Positions 1-10,984 of a stretch of DNA of 64,000 nt are shown here, in pieces. The stretch is from Candidatus Phyllobacterium onerii (GTDB taxonomy: Bacteria; Pseudomonadota; Alphaproteobacteria; Rhizobiales; Rhizobiaceae): positions 186,001 through 250,000 of the forward strand of contig NZ_JAQMHX010000003.1 in assembly GCF_028331445.1 (NCBI RefSeq), read 5' to 3'. Position numbers and translations under genes: made by a program. Each line of letters begins with the position of its first letter. The first letter of the stretch is position 1. The notes under the pieces were generated by a model. The model searched no databases and was not told the DNA's origin. It worked only from the letters and a program-made list of their open reading frames with translations.

Positions 1-2
1 CG

Positions 3-1019
3 TCCGACAAAGACGACAAGACCGTCGATCCAAAATACGGCAAGGTCGGCAAACAGGTTATTGAAAACACTGGTCCGCTTACGCGCAAGCGTATGGAAAC
101 AGTGGACGAGGAGTTTATGGGGGCGGCCCTCAACTTCATGGAGCGAAAGACCAAGGAAGGTGGACCCTGGTTCTGTTACATGAACACCACGCGCATGCAC
201 GTCTTCACGCATCTCAAGCCATCGTCGGTCGGCAAGACGGGGCACGGCCTCTATCCGGACGGCATGGTGGAATTGGACGGCTACGTCGGCCAGTTGCTGG
301 ACAAACTCGAGAAGCTTGGTGTCGCTGACAATACCATCGTCGTCTTCACAACTGACAATGGCGCCGAGGTCCTGTCGTGGCCGGATGGCGGCGCGACACC
401 CTTCCGGGGTGAGAAAGACACCAATTGGGAAGGTGGCTGGCGGGTTCCGTGCGTTATGCGCTGGCCAGGAGTCATCAAGCCTGGCCGTGTCATCAATGAC
501 ATTTGCTCGCTACAGGATTTCATACCGACTTTTGCCGCTGCCGCGGGTGAGCCCGATCTCGTCGCAAAAGTGAAGAAGGGATACAAAATCGGCACCAAGA
601 CCTTCAAGGTTCATCTCGACGGCTTCAACCTTCAGCCCTTCCTGTCCGGAAAAGAAAAGGAATCCCCGCGCAAGGGCTTCCTCTATTGGAGCGACGACGG
701 TGACCTGATGGCGCTGCGGATCAACCAGTACAAAGTGGTGTTTAGCGAGCAGCGAAGCACAGGGCTCGATGTCTGGCGCGAACCATTGTCAAAGATGCGC
801 ATTCCAAAGCTCTTCGATCTTCGTTCCGATCCCTTTGAACGAGGCGAAGAGAGCAATTTTTATTATGCGCAGTGGTTCGCCGAGCACGTCCCCCTACAAT
901 ATGCCGCACAGGCAGTCGTTGCCGAATGGCTTGAAAGCTTCAAGGAGTTCCCGCCACGCGCTAAGCCGGCGAGCTTCACAGTGGACCAAATCGTGGAGTC
1001 GCTGATGCCGAGAGGTTGA
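3..1019 (+). CDS. sulfatase (arylsulfatase A-like), 3' part only
   Basis: The window opens inside this gene, and 338 codons remain to a TGA at 1017-1019. The visible part carries the TTDNGAE segment and the GGWRVP.VMRWPG segment typical of the C-terminal half of type I (formylglycine-dependent) sulfatases, which hydrolyse sulfate esters. The Cys/Ser-x-Pro-x-Arg motif that is converted to formylglycine lies upstream, outside the window, so activity cannot be judged here. The substrate cannot be inferred. A hairpin terminator follows 20 bp after the stop. Confidence 0.85.
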   Translation, partial: SDKDDKTVDPKYGKVGKQVIENTGPLTRKRMETVDEEFMGAALNFMERKTKEGGPWFCYMNTTRMHVFTHLKPSSVGKTGHGLYPDGMVELDGYVGQLLDKLEKLGVADNTIVVFTTDNGAEVLSWPDGGATPFRGEKDTNWEGGWRVPCVMRWPGVIKPGRVINDICSLQDFIPTFAAAAGEPDLVAKVKKGYKIGTKTFKVHLDGFNLQPFLSGKEKESPRKGFLYWSDDGDLMALRINQYKVVFSEQRSTGLDVWREPLSKMRIPKLFDLRSDPFERGEESNFYYAQWFAEHVPLQYAAQAVVAEWLESFKEFPPRAKPASFTVDQIVESLMPRG

Positions 1020-1039
1020 ACGACAAGGCGGAGGAGGAA

Positions 1040-1077
1040 AACCAGCATCTTTAACAAAATCGACTAAGATGCTGGTT
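1040..1077. terminator. bidirectional hairpin terminator
   Basis: AACCAGCATCTT at 1040-1051 pairs perfectly with AAGATGCTGGTT at 1066-1077, with a 14-nt loop and T-rich flanks. It can end the sulfatase transcript on the plus strand and tRNA-Lys on the minus strand. Confidence 0.75.
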
Positions 1078-1082
1078 TTAAA

Positions 1083-1158
<76 letters not shown>

Positions 1159-1189
1159 GTCAGCCGTTTGGCGGCGACAAGTGAGGGCT

Positions 1190-1217
1190 CTATAACGGGG
1201 CAAATCTTGCCTGTCCA
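1190..1217 (-). promoter_or_regulatory. probable promoter of tRNA-Lys
   Basis: On the minus strand TGGACA (1217-1212) and TTATAG (1195-1190) are separated by 16 bp and lie about 32 bp upstream of the mature tRNA 5' end. They fit a sigma-70-type promoter, judged by eye. Confidence 0.45.
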
Positions 1218-1272
1218 GCCCTTCTTGAAAACTTTATGACGGCTTTGCACCGGAACAACGTCCGGTTGAGGA

Positions 1273-2190
1273 CTATACAAACAGCCGGCCTTCCGCGACC
1301 CTGATTGCCGAGCCCCCAATGCGTCCCCCGGTCAGCTTCTGGTCGACGATATCCAGCTCGAGCTGCAGGCGCGATGGCCTTCCCATTTCGTATCCCTGTT
1401 CTATCGACAGGCGCAGGACGCCATCCAGCGGTTCGTCGAACGCATGAATCGCACCGGCAAACGCCGCCGTAGCAGAACCCGTCGCCGGATCTTCATAGGT
1501 GCCCTCATCGCTCACGAACATGCGCGAGTGAAAATGGCTGTCATGCAGCATTGTTTGGCGGCAATAGGCATAGACCGGCAGCTGGCGATGGCCGATGGTC
1601 GGCGCCACGTCCTTCATCGCGATCTGGTTGATAACGATGCGCCCGGCCGCCTCGAGTCCATGCACCGGCACCAGCATGAAAGGTACGCCCGCGTCCCAGA
1701 TACTCGGAACATGATTCTCGAAGCCGATTTCCTTTGGCTCGAGCCGCAACGCGTTGGCGATGGCGATCTTGTCGTACTTGTAGGGAATCTCCTGCGGCAG
1801 CTTCGGCAGATCGAACTCGGCAAACGCGCCGTTTTCATTTAGTTTGACGCCGCAGCGGACAGGTCCCACCTGCTCCTCCAGGATGATCAAAGCATCCTGG
1901 GTACCCTTGACTTCGCCAAATCGATTCTGAGCCAGGGCAACTGCGGTCCCGACGGTCGGGTGTCCTGCAAACGGCATTTCATAATCGGGCGTAAAAATAC
2001 GCGCCCACGCCGTATGCGCCGGGTTCTTTGCGGGCAGCACGAAAACAGTTTCGGAAAGATTGAACTCGCGCGCGATCCGCTGCATGGCAGTATCGTCGAG
2101 GCCGTCGGCATCGTGCACGATCGCCAGCGGATTGCCCGCCAGCACCTTGTCGGTGAAGACATCATAGACCTCGTAGCGGCGACCGGCCAT
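1273..2190 (-). CDS. PhzF family isomerase-like protein
   Basis: Encodes about 305 residues of the PhzF fold (phenazine biosynthesis PhzF / diaminopimelate epimerase-like). N-terminal [20 protein letters not shown], then the [13 protein letters not shown] segment with the conserved glutamate, the [10 protein letters not shown] segment, and a late [14 protein letters not shown] segment are all family hallmarks. Family members isomerise small acids, but the substrate here is unknown; no phenazine genes are nearby. The start is set at the ATG at 2190, preceded by AGGAG. A longer upstream reading of 34 residues runs into the palindromic repeat and has no family similarity. Confidence 0.85.
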   Translation of the reverse strand: MAGRRYEVYDVFTDKVLAGNPLAIVHDADGLDDTAMQRIAREFNLSETVFVLPAKNPAHTAWARIFTPDYEMPFAGHPTVGTAVALAQNRFGEVKGTQDALIILEEQVGPVRCGVKLNENGAFAEFDLPKLPQEIPYKYDKIAIANALRLEPKEIGFENHVPSIWDAGVPFMLVPVHGLEAAGRIVINQIAMKDVAPTIGHRQLPVYAYCRQTMLHDSHFHSRMFVSDEGTYEDPATGSATAAFAGAIHAFDEPLDGVLRLSIEQGYEMGRPSRLQLELDIVDQKLTGGRIGGSAIRVAEGRLFV

Positions 2191-2226
2191 TTGCTTTCTC
2201 CTGACTAGAGCCCGTTTGGAAAGTCG

Positions 2227-2330
2227 CTGCGGTGAGGCATATGACGTGGTTTTTGAGAACCGGGCGGAGCGTACTTTAATGTACGTGAGCACCGGAAGCG
2301 CAGAAAACCATGTCAGATGACCGCCGCAGT
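2227..2330. repeat. intergenic palindromic repeat, family 1, copy A
   Basis: An imperfect inverted repeat of about 104 bp. The outer arms read roughly GCGGT...TGACGTGGTTTT and AAAACCATGTCA...GCCGC, around an inner GTAC-TTTAAT-GTAC hairpin followed by GTGAGCACCGGAAGCGCAG. The same design occurs at 4814-4916 and, inverted, at 56048-56149. It resembles the mosaic palindromic elements known in rhizobia and Brucella; that assignment is from memory of the class, not a search. Confidence 0.8.
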
Positions 2331-2399
2331 AGAGTTAACGTTCGGAGAAAAATAGAGTAAGGGAGTGTCCGTACAAGTCAAACCTTGTGACGGTGACAT

Positions 2400-3113
2400 T
2401 CAGCCTTGGCGAAAATGCCAGTCGGCAAATGTGCGAAACGTCCAGGGCGTCGCCTCGCCCATTTGTCCCGCAGCGGAAATCGCCGTGATGTCGTCGAGCT
2501 CGGAATCCTCTTCGGCGGCGATGTGGCCGCGAATATGCTTCAGCAGCTCCTCTCCACTGGCATCGAAATAGTGACGCCGGAACAAAGCGATGCTGCGGCT
2601 GGCAGTGACAAGGTATAGCTGATCGTCGCGCCTTCCGGCCCCTGAGAGCTTGACGCCGGTTTCCTCTTCGACTTCCCGGTGCATGTTGCCGTCAATATCG
2701 ATGAAGTCGCCCGCCACATCCTCTTCGTCGAACGAACCCGCCGGAAAATAGATGCGGCCGGCTGCCGATGTCGAAGCGGCCATACGCCCGGCGATCAGCT
2801 TGTTATCCCCTGAAACGATCACACCGACGGCGAAAATATGCCAAGGCTTCACGTTTCTTGCATCGGCCTTCCAGTGCATCATCGTCGCAAATCGCGTGCG
2901 ATGATAACGCGCCTGAAACGCATCGTCCGCCACTCCCGCCTCTTCAGCCATGAAGAACGGCCCATTGAAGATGGCAGGATTGGCTGCCGTCGCGCTGACC
3001 CAGCCAGCAGCAATTGCCGTCTCATTTGAAATTCCATATTCAAGTGGTGCGCTGTCAATGCGGATCACCGCGTTATGGAGCGGGATGACGGTCTTCTCTG
3101 GAATATCATGCAT
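2400..3113 (-). CDS. Nudix hydrolase-like protein
   Basis: About 237 residues. The centre holds a Nudix box: a glycine-led loop (FPAGSFDEED) followed by HREVEEETGV, matching the REUXEEXGU core that binds the metal in nucleoside-diphosphate-X hydrolases. The first half of the box is stretched and less canonical. The substrate cannot be predicted. It begins just after the EEP-family gene and is probably cotranscribed. Two starts are possible: a GTG at 3128 directly abutting the upstream TGA, or the ATG at 3113 used here; neither has a strong ribosome binding site. Confidence 0.75.
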   Translation of the reverse strand: MHDIPEKTVIPLHNAVIRIDSAPLEYGISNETAIAAGWVSATAANPAIFNGPFFMAEEAGVADDAFQARYHRTRFATMMHWKADARNVKPWHIFAVGVIVSGDNKLIAGRMAASTSAAGRIYFPAGSFDEEDVAGDFIDIDGNMHREVEEETGVKLSGAGRRDDQLYLVTASRSIALFRRHYFDASGEELLKHIRGHIAAEEDSELDDITAISAAGQMGEATPWTFRTFADWHFRQG

Positions 3114-3128
3114 TAGGTCGCGACCCAC

Positions 3129-4244
3129 TCAAACCATACTCAAAGTTACGGAAACCGGGCAATGGTCGCTGGCCTTCGGGCGATCCCAGCCGATACGCGG
3201 AAAAAGCTCCACCTTCTGATCGGGCGGAAAGATCGTCCGGTAAGGCTGACCACGGCGGATAATATCGGGTATCGCATCTGCATTGCTGCGCACGAGTGCC
3301 GGTGAGGCGAGAATATAGTCGAGCTGACACAGATGCCGCTCGTCTGGTCCCCGTGTGTGATAGAGCGTCCAACGGTCCATCACCGGCCGCCGTTCCACCA
3401 GATTCTCGCAAAATCCGTCGTTCAGCAGAATGTCGAGACTGCTGATTGGCTCACTCACTGGCGCAAAGGTATATCCAACCAACGAATCCCCGCCGATGAC
3501 CACTCTTTCGCGATAATCGTTGAAGTCGCCGCAGATCACCCAGCGCTTGCTCGCCGCGCCGCCGCTTGTCGCAAACTTGTTCTCGATGATCCGCCGGACC
3601 GCTGTCGCTTCCGCCACCCGTACAGGCATGGTGGATGCGCGCCCGTCCATGCCATTGCGCGGTGAGCCCATCGACTTGAAATGACTAACGAAAAGCGTCA
3701 GCGGCTTGCCGCCGATGCGCACGTCGATTTCCAGGCAATCACGCTTGAAGATACGTTCATGCGGCTCGATGCCAAGCAAGGCAAGTTCAGGATTGTGAAT
3801 ACCGAGATCGTTGTAGGTGAGATGCGCGTGACTGGTCATGGCGACAAATTCGATGGGCTCGCCGTAACGGGTCTGATCCCGCATTAACACCGCGACGTCG
3901 ATGCCACGGCTGTCATTGCCTTCGACCATATATTTGTGGCGGTAGCCCTCACCGACCATCTTGAACAGATAGCCGAACTCGAAGGCGTTCAACGCGCCGA
4001 TATTATCCACCTCCTGCAGGCAGAGAATATCCGCATGGGTTTCGGCGATCGCCAGCGCGGTCAATTGCCGCGTGTCGTCTGCGTAGGCAATCGCCCGCCC
4101 CTGTTCAAGCTGCCGGTATTGTTCCTCATCCTCTATCTGGAACAACTGCAACGTCCGGTCCTTGTTGAGATTGTTCTTGAATCCCGAAAAATCGAAACGA
4201 TTCATGAGGTTTTCGACATTGAAGGTGGCAATACGAACGGACAT
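3129..4244 (-). CDS. endonuclease/exonuclease/phosphatase (EEP) family protein
   Basis: A 371-residue protein with the full set of EEP (DNase I-like) motifs in order: RIATFNVEN at the N-terminus, LCLQEVDN (metal-binding Glu), SRGIDVAVL, FVSHFKS, ICGDFNDY (Asp/Asn) and the terminal ASDHCPV with the catalytic His. The family hydrolyses phosphodiester bonds in nucleic acids, phosphoinositides or other substrates. No signal peptide is visible, so a cytoplasmic enzyme is likely. The Nudix gene follows directly on the same strand. The gene is divergent from the BA14K-type gene across a 141-bp intergenic region. Confidence 0.9.
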   Translation of the reverse strand: MSVRIATFNVENLMNRFDFSGFKNNLNKDRTLQLFQIEDEEQYRQLEQGRAIAYADDTRQLTALAIAETHADILCLQEVDNIGALNAFEFGYLFKMVGEGYRHKYMVEGNDSRGIDVAVLMRDQTRYGEPIEFVAMTSHAHLTYNDLGIHNPELALLGIEPHERIFKRDCLEIDVRIGGKPLTLFVSHFKSMGSPRNGMDGRASTMPVRVAEATAVRRIIENKFATSGGAASKRWVICGDFNDYRERVVIGGDSLVGYTFAPVSEPISSLDILLNDGFCENLVERRPVMDRWTLYHTRGPDERHLCQLDYILASPALVRSNADAIPDIIRRGQPYRTIFPPDQKVELFPRIGWDRPKASDHCPVSVTLSMV

Positions 4245-4385
4245 GCGGAAACTCGAATGTTTGAACCATGTGACGGGAACGACGTTCCGATTGACGAGAA
4301 CCTAGCCGTATTGACTGGCTGCCACCAGTGGCGATCCGCCCAACAAAACCTTATATAGAGGTTATCAAAGCGGGACGAACAACAA

Positions 4386-4724
4386 ATGAAAGCCTTGAAG
4401 ATCATACTTGCGGCCCTGGGCTTTATTCTGACAACCCAGCTTGTCAGCGTATCCGCACAGGAAATCCGGGGCTACCGCCCGACACCGCGCGGGCTCGATA
4501 CGGTCCCGAGAAAGCCCTACATTCCGGGCAGCGGCACCCCGTCCAATCCTGCTTTGCGCGACTGCACCGGATCGGCCCGCTGCTATGATTTTCGCGTTCA
4601 TCGCCCCATCGGCCCATCCGGCCGAACACAGGTTCAACGCTGCCGCGATCAATACCAATCCTATCGGGCTTTCGACAATACGTATCAGCCTTTCACCGGC
4701 CCGCGCCGTCGCTGCGACTTGTGA
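4386..4724 (+). CDS. secreted BA14K-type small protein
   Basis: A 112-residue protein with a clear N-terminal signal peptide (hydrophobic stretch AALGFILTTQLV, likely cleavage near VSAQ). The C-terminal block RCRDQYQSYRAFDNTYQP..GPRRRC has the Cys-(R)xxYxSYxxxxxTYxxxxGxRxxC pattern of the BA14K family, first described as an immunoreactive Brucella protein with lectin-like properties. The middle is proline- and arginine-rich. The role in this organism is unknown. A strong hairpin terminator follows 19 bp after the stop. Confidence 0.7.
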   Translation: MKALKIILAALGFILTTQLVSVSAQEIRGYRPTPRGLDTVPRKPYIPGSGTPSNPALRDCTGSARCYDFRVHRPIGPSGRTQVQRCRDQYQSYRAFDNTYQPFTGPRRRCDL

Positions 4725-4743
4725 GCAAAGGGCAGGCTCGCAA

Positions 4744-4781
4744 AACAAAAGGCCGGTGGATCGCTCCACGGGCCTTTTGTT
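4744..4781. terminator. rho-independent terminator
   Basis: AACAAAAGGCC (4744-4754) pairs with GGCCTTTTGTT (4771-4781), and the inner GTGGA/TCCAC extends the stem. It ends the BA14K-type gene and is flanked by A and T runs that allow function in both directions. Confidence 0.85.
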
Positions 4782-4813
4782 CCAATGCGGGTTAAGACCG
4801 TTTGAGAATTCGT

Positions 4814-4916
4814 CCCGGTGAGTCAGCTGATGTGGTTTTCGAGAACCGGCGCGCAGCGGACTTTTGGGTCCGTGAGCACCGGAAGTCGAGATAATTGCAT
4901 CAGATGGCCATCGGGG
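4814..4916. repeat. intergenic palindromic repeat, family 1, copy B
   Basis: Shares with copy A the left arm (GGTGAG...GATGTGGTTTT), GAGAACCGG and the core GTGAGCACCGGAAG, with a closing arm near GCATCAGATGGCCAT. It fills the space between the terminator at 4781 and the ilvC stop codon. Confidence 0.75.
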
Positions 4917-4935
4917 CGGATTGGCATAGGTCTTT

Positions 4936-6635
<1,700 letters not shown>

Positions 6636-6647
6636 CTTCAGCTCCCT

Positions 6648-6674
6648 TGCCGTACCGTACCGTACGTTACGGCA
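6648..6674. promoter_or_regulatory. candidate TetR operator upstream of tetR-ilvC
   Basis: TGCCGTACCGTAC (6648-6660) and GTACGTTACGGCA (6662-6674) form a 13-bp inverted repeat with one mismatch around a single central base. It lies 13 bp upstream of the TetR start codon, where bound repressor would block transcription. The core is also a partial direct repeat of CGTAC. Confidence 0.65.
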
Positions 6675-6753
6675 GCGGTTCTAATACGGCGTGAGGTATT
6701 TGACAAGGCCAAAACGGGACAATTTCTCGCTCTACCCAAATCAATTCTTTCAT

Positions 6754-6837
6754 AAGAAAGTTCGGAACCCGCACAAGAATACCCCAAAATGGAACAAGAA
6801 AGTGCGAATCCGGAACAAGAATCTCAACCATCAATTG
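6754..6837 (+). repeat. 21-bp periodic repeat array, locus 1
   Basis: Four units of exactly 21 bp begin with AAGAA at 6754, 6775, 6796 and 6817. The unit at 6796 reads AAGAAAGTGCGAATCCG in its first 17 bases. Related units (CAAGAACGTGCGAATCTG) recur on the minus strand at 20284-20350 with the same 21-bp period. It lies just beyond the 3' end of kup and upstream of the tetR-ilvC promoter. Confidence 0.7.
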
Positions 6838-6872
6838 ATATTTTGGTGTGCCGGGTAGAATGGATGCCCGTA

Positions 6873-8798
6873 CTAGATGTTGACCTGCGTACCGATCTCC
6901 ACAACGCGGCCGGTGGGGATCTGGAAGTATTCGGTCGCATCGCTGGCTGTCCGGGCGAGCGCAATGAACAGCCGGTCCTGCCAGCGCGGCATTTCCGATC
7001 GGGCTGAAGCTTTCAAGGATCGACGCGACAGGAAGAAAGAAGTCGTCATGATATCGAACTTCCATCCCTGCTTCCGGCAGATCGCAAGTGTGCGCGGAAT
7101 ATTGGGGCGTTCCATGTAACCAAAGGTCAGAGTAACGCGCATGAAGAGGTCATTTATAGGCTCGATACGCACCCGTTCGCTCTTTTTTACCAAAGGGGTC
7201 GGAGCGGTAATCACCGTAAGAATAACGTTATTCTGATGCAACACTTTGTAATGTTTGAGACTGTGCATCAGCGCTGTTGGCGTGCTCTTTGGATCACCCG
7301 TCAGAAAAACAGCAGTACCTGGTACGAGCGTTGGCGGGTTCTCGGCCATTTTCCTCGAAATGAGATCGAGCGGCACTTCGCCCTTACGGGTTTTTTCGAA
7401 CAGCTGACGGCTGCCCCGCACCCACGTGAACATGATCAGGACGACCAGCAATGCGACCACCAGCGACGCCCAACCGCCATCTACAACCTTGATGAGATTG
7501 GCGCTAACAAAGGTTAGATCGATGATGAGGAAGCAAAGGGTCACCGATATTGCCACCCACAAGCGCCACTTCCAAATTCTGCTCATGACGATGAAAAGCA
7601 AGATGGTAGTGACCAGCATGTTCCCGGTTACGGCTATACCATATGCGGACGCGAGATTGGACGACCGCTCGAAACCAAGCACCAAAAGGACCACGACCAA
7701 GCCAAGCAGAACATTGATGCGCGGCAGATAGACTTGGCCGGATAATTTCTCTGACGTGTGCTCGATGTTGAGGCGCGGCAAAAGATTGAGTTGCACAGCC
7801 TGCCGCGACAGCGAGTAGGCACCGGAAATAACCGCCTGACTGGCAATGACAGTTGCCATCGTGGCGAGTAGCACCATCGGCAAAAGTGCCCAGTGCGGAA
7901 ACATTTCGAAAAATGGATTCTTTGCTGAGTCACCGTTCGCCAGAATAAATGCGCCTTGCCCAAAATAGTTCAGCAGAAGACAAGGGAAGACAATCCACAT
8001 CCAGGCCGTCGCGATCGGTTTGCGACCGAAATGGCCAAGATCGGCATAGAGGGCCTCTGCCCCCGTAACAGCAAGAAACACCGTGCCGATTGTAGGGAAT
8101 GCCGTAACCGGATTATCTATAATGTATTCAACGGCATAGACAGGATTGACGGCAGCAAAAACACTCCAGTCATCGGCAAGGTGCCATAACCCAAAGAACC
8201 CGATAGCGAGAAACCACAGTAGCGTGATCGGGCCAAAAATGGTCGCGACACGCGCAGTACCAAAGCGCTGAACGGAAAAAAGGGTTAGAAGGATCACCAG
8301 AGTGATCGGCACGATGAACGGCGTCAGCCGCGGTGTGACGATCTCAAGGCCTTCAACGGCCGAAAGCACCGAAATTGCCGGCGTAATCACCGCATCGCCA
8401 TAAAACAGCGATGCGCCAACGATTCCAAGGGCCAGAATAAGCTGCGGGCGAGTCTTGAAGCTCGCCCGTGCCAAAGCCATCAGAGACAGGATACCGCCCT
8501 CGCCGTCATTGTCGGCGCGCAGAACAAATAGGATATACTTGACGGTTACTATGAGGGCCAGCGCCCAGAAGATCATTGAAACAACGCCAAGAACGTCAGT
8601 GCGGCTCAACGTTCCGTCGAGCGAGGCCGCATGCAACGCTTCGCGAAAGGCGTAGATCGGACTTGTGCCGATATCACCATAGACGACGCCGAGGGCACCA
8701 AGAACAAGAACCGGAAAGGCCTCTTTATGATGCGGTTCCGATTCATGAACGACGGGACCGTTATCACAGTTCTCGTCATCCAATTGTTGTTCACTCAT
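6873..8798 (-). CDS. kup: low-affinity potassium uptake protein Kup
   Basis: A 641-residue inner-membrane K+/H+ symporter of the KUP/HAK/KT family. The N-terminal LGALGVVYGDIGTSPIYAFREAL is the family signature, followed by about twelve hydrophobic segments (including the GEGGILSLMAL loop) to about residue 450. A hydrophilic C-terminal cytoplasmic domain (FLTGDPKSTPTALMHSLKHYKVLH) completes the protein. Length and motif order are normal for the family. The gene is monocistronic in appearance, with 142 bp upstream before pdxJ, which lies on the same strand. Confidence 0.95.
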   Translation of the reverse strand: MSEQQLDDENCDNGPVVHESEPHHKEAFPVLVLGALGVVYGDIGTSPIYAFREALHAASLDGTLSRTDVLGVVSMIFWALALIVTVKYILFVLRADNDGEGGILSLMALARASFKTRPQLILALGIVGASLFYGDAVITPAISVLSAVEGLEIVTPRLTPFIVPITLVILLTLFSVQRFGTARVATIFGPITLLWFLAIGFFGLWHLADDWSVFAAVNPVYAVEYIIDNPVTAFPTIGTVFLAVTGAEALYADLGHFGRKPIATAWMWIVFPCLLLNYFGQGAFILANGDSAKNPFFEMFPHWALLPMVLLATMATVIASQAVISGAYSLSRQAVQLNLLPRLNIEHTSEKLSGQVYLPRINVLLGLVVVLLVLGFERSSNLASAYGIAVTGNMLVTTILLFIVMSRIWKWRLWVAISVTLCFLIIDLTFVSANLIKVVDGGWASLVVALLVVLIMFTWVRGSRQLFEKTRKGEVPLDLISRKMAENPPTLVPGTAVFLTGDPKSTPTALMHSLKHYKVLHQNNVILTVITAPTPLVKKSERVRIEPINDLFMRVTLTFGYMERPNIPRTLAICRKQGWKFDIMTTSFFLSRRSLKASARSEMPRWQDRLFIALARTASDATEYFQIPTGRVVEIGTQVNI

Positions 8799-8940
8799 AC
8801 AGGTTTTCCCTCGCTCTGACAGCGTGGGCGGACGAGTTAGTCGTGTTGCACCGCAATATCAATCGCCATTTTTTCATATCTGTTCGCCCGTGATATGCAA
8901 AAATGCATAGCAAAGCAAATCCTGCACCCGAATCAAAGGG

Positions 8941-9681
8941 CTAGGCTTGAAGCGCATTGAGAAATCTTTCCACAGCACCAGACATCCCGTGCACCAAAGC
9001 GTCTGCTGTAAGCCCATGACCGATAGAAACCTCAACAAGATTTGGCATTTTTTTGACCAAAGCCGGTAGATTGACGACCGTCAGATCATGCCCTGCATTC
9101 ACTGCAATCCCTGCTTTTGCCGCCGCCGCGGCGGTCGATTCCAGCTTTGCGAGTTCGCTGGCCTCTAGGCGCGGATCATCGTACGCGCCTCCATAGGGGC
9201 CAGTATAAAGCTCAACCCGGTCAGCGCCAAGCGCCTTGGCCATGGCAGGCATATCGGGGTCGGGATCGATGAACAATGAAACGCGAATACCTTCAGCTTT
9301 GAGGCCGGAGATGATTGGCCGGAGGAATTCCGCATCGCGTTCCAAATTCCAGCCATGATCGGATGTCGATTGCGCCGGATCGTCTGGTACCAGCGTCACC
9401 TGCTCTGGTTCATTCGCGGCGACAAGGCCCAGGAACTCCCGCGTAGGATATCCTTCGATATTGAACTCCGCCTGCGGAAACTCATCGTCGATAAGCGCTC
9501 GAATTGCCGGCAAATCGGAAAAACGGATATGTCTCTCGTCGGGGCGCGGATGCACCGTCAAACCGGATGCGCCCGCCGCCAAGGCGATGCGTCCAAGACT
9601 AATGATGTTGGGCCAAGGCAGATCGCGTCTGTTGCGCAGCATCGCGATCGCATTGAGGTTGACGGAGAGTGATGCGGTCAT
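8941..9681 (-). CDS. pdxJ: pyridoxine 5'-phosphate synthase
   Basis: A 246-residue TIM-barrel enzyme that closes the pyridoxine ring from 1-deoxyxylulose 5-phosphate and 3-amino-2-oxopropyl phosphate, in the DXP-dependent vitamin B6 pathway. Recognisable are [28 protein letters not shown] (active-site His/Arg region), [35 protein letters not shown] and [13 protein letters not shown] near the end, all conserved PdxJ blocks. It stands alone; the usual acpS/lepB neighbours are not present here. Confidence 0.95.
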   Translation of the reverse strand: MTASLSVNLNAIAMLRNRRDLPWPNIISLGRIALAAGASGLTVHPRPDERHIRFSDLPAIRALIDDEFPQAEFNIEGYPTREFLGLVAANEPEQVTLVPDDPAQSTSDHGWNLERDAEFLRPIISGLKAEGIRVSLFIDPDPDMPAMAKALGADRVELYTGPYGGAYDDPRLEASELAKLESTAAAAAKAGIAVNAGHDLTVVNLPALVKKMPNLVEVSIGHGLTADALVHGMSGAVERFLNALQA

Positions 9682-9781
9682 GATTTAACCCATACGCGGA
9701 AGCACTGGTGTCTTCTTTACAGCAGAAACGCGACATAAAATAATGCTATTTCATCTAAACTCAAAGATTGAGTCCTCTGGT

Positions 9782-10909
9782 TCATCGCACGACGGTCAAG
9801 CGTTCTGCGGCCCGGGTAATTGCGGTATAGAGCCAGCGTTCACGTGTATCGCGAAAAGCATAGCTTTCGTCGAAGAGCACGACCTCATCCCATTGTGATC
9901 CTTGCGCCTTGTGGGTCGTCAGCGCATAGCCGTAGTCGAAATCGTCAAACCGCTTCTTCGTCTGCCACGGTATTTCGGCGTCCGGATCATCGAATTGAGA
10001 TTTCAGCAGTTTGATCTTTGCGACGCCCCTCCCCGGCTCCTCATCCTCTGGAGCGACCAAAAGATTGATCCCCGGTTTCACGGTTTCCCGCGACGAGGTC
10101 ATGACCTTCCATAGCGAACCATTGAGCAGGCCCTTTGCGGGGTCGTTGCGCAGACACACCAATTTGTCGCCAGCCTGTGGAAAAGACGCGGAAAAACCCT
10201 TCAACTCTCGCAAGCGCTGATTGTAGCGCCGGCGCGTGCGGTTGGTACCGACGAGCACCTGGTCGGCACCGAGCACCAATTCCTGTGTGACGTCCGTCTT
10301 TGAAATTACCTTCGCGGCGCCAAAATCGCCGAATGTGAACTCTCGGCCCTCGCGTACATCAAGCGCCAGACGAATGATGGGATTGTCACGCGCTTGCCGG
10401 TGAATTTCGCTCAGGAGATAATCCGGCTCGTGTTCGGTGAAAAAACCGCCGCCGGAAATCGGCGGCAACTGACCGGGGTCACCCAACACAAGGATTGGCG
10501 TGCCAAAGCTCATGAGATCCCGTCCCAATTGCTCATCAACCATGGAGCATTCGTCGACGACGATAAGCTTGGCCTTGGACACCGGACTTTGACGATTCAA
10601 GGAAAATGTCGGAGCAATGCTGGTTTTGCCAGTGGCCTCATTCTCGACCGCCTCCTCACCCCGCGGTCGATAGATCAACGAATGCAGCGTGCGAGCATTG
10701 GCGGCGCCTTTGGAACGGAGCACCTGTGCTGCCTTGCCAGTAAAAGCTGCAAACTGAACGTCACCCTCGATATGCTCGGCAAAATAACGGGCAAGCGTCG
10801 TTTTACCAGTACCGGCATAACCGAAAAGCCGAAAAATCGGGCTGCGCCCGTCTTTCAGCCATTTTGAAACCGCCCGGAGCGCTTCATCCTGTTGTGGTGA
10901 TAATTGCAT
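9782..10909 (-). CDS. RecD-like ATP-dependent DNA helicase (SF1B)
   Basis: A 375-residue single-polypeptide helicase resembling the motor of RecD/TraA. Walker A is FGYAGTGKTTLARYF (about residues 28-42), Walker B is IVVDECSMVD, then LVLGDPGQLPPI (motif III region), and the C-terminal motifs are YALTTHKAQGSQWDEV and LYTAITRAAERLTVV. It lacks the N-terminal RecB-binding region of true RecD, so it is not the exonuclease V subunit. The length is close to that of the compact AAA_30/UvrD_C_2 helicases of alphaproteobacteria. Its precise repair role is unknown. Confidence 0.88.
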   Translation of the reverse strand: MQLSPQQDEALRAVSKWLKDGRSPIFRLFGYAGTGKTTLARYFAEHIEGDVQFAAFTGKAAQVLRSKGAANARTLHSLIYRPRGEEAVENEATGKTSIAPTFSLNRQSPVSKAKLIVVDECSMVDEQLGRDLMSFGTPILVLGDPGQLPPISGGGFFTEHEPDYLLSEIHRQARDNPIIRLALDVREGREFTFGDFGAAKVISKTDVTQELVLGADQVLVGTNRTRRRYNQRLRELKGFSASFPQAGDKLVCLRNDPAKGLLNGSLWKVMTSSRETVKPGINLLVAPEDEEPGRGVAKIKLLKSQFDDPDAEIPWQTKKRFDDFDYGYALTTHKAQGSQWDEVVLFDESYAFRDTRERWLYTAITRAAERLTVVR

Positions 10910-10984
10910 AATCCTGAGTGACAGGATTCGCCGTCAAAGGGCAAGGAAAATGGACGCGAGGAGCATTAGACTTAAGGTCAGGAC

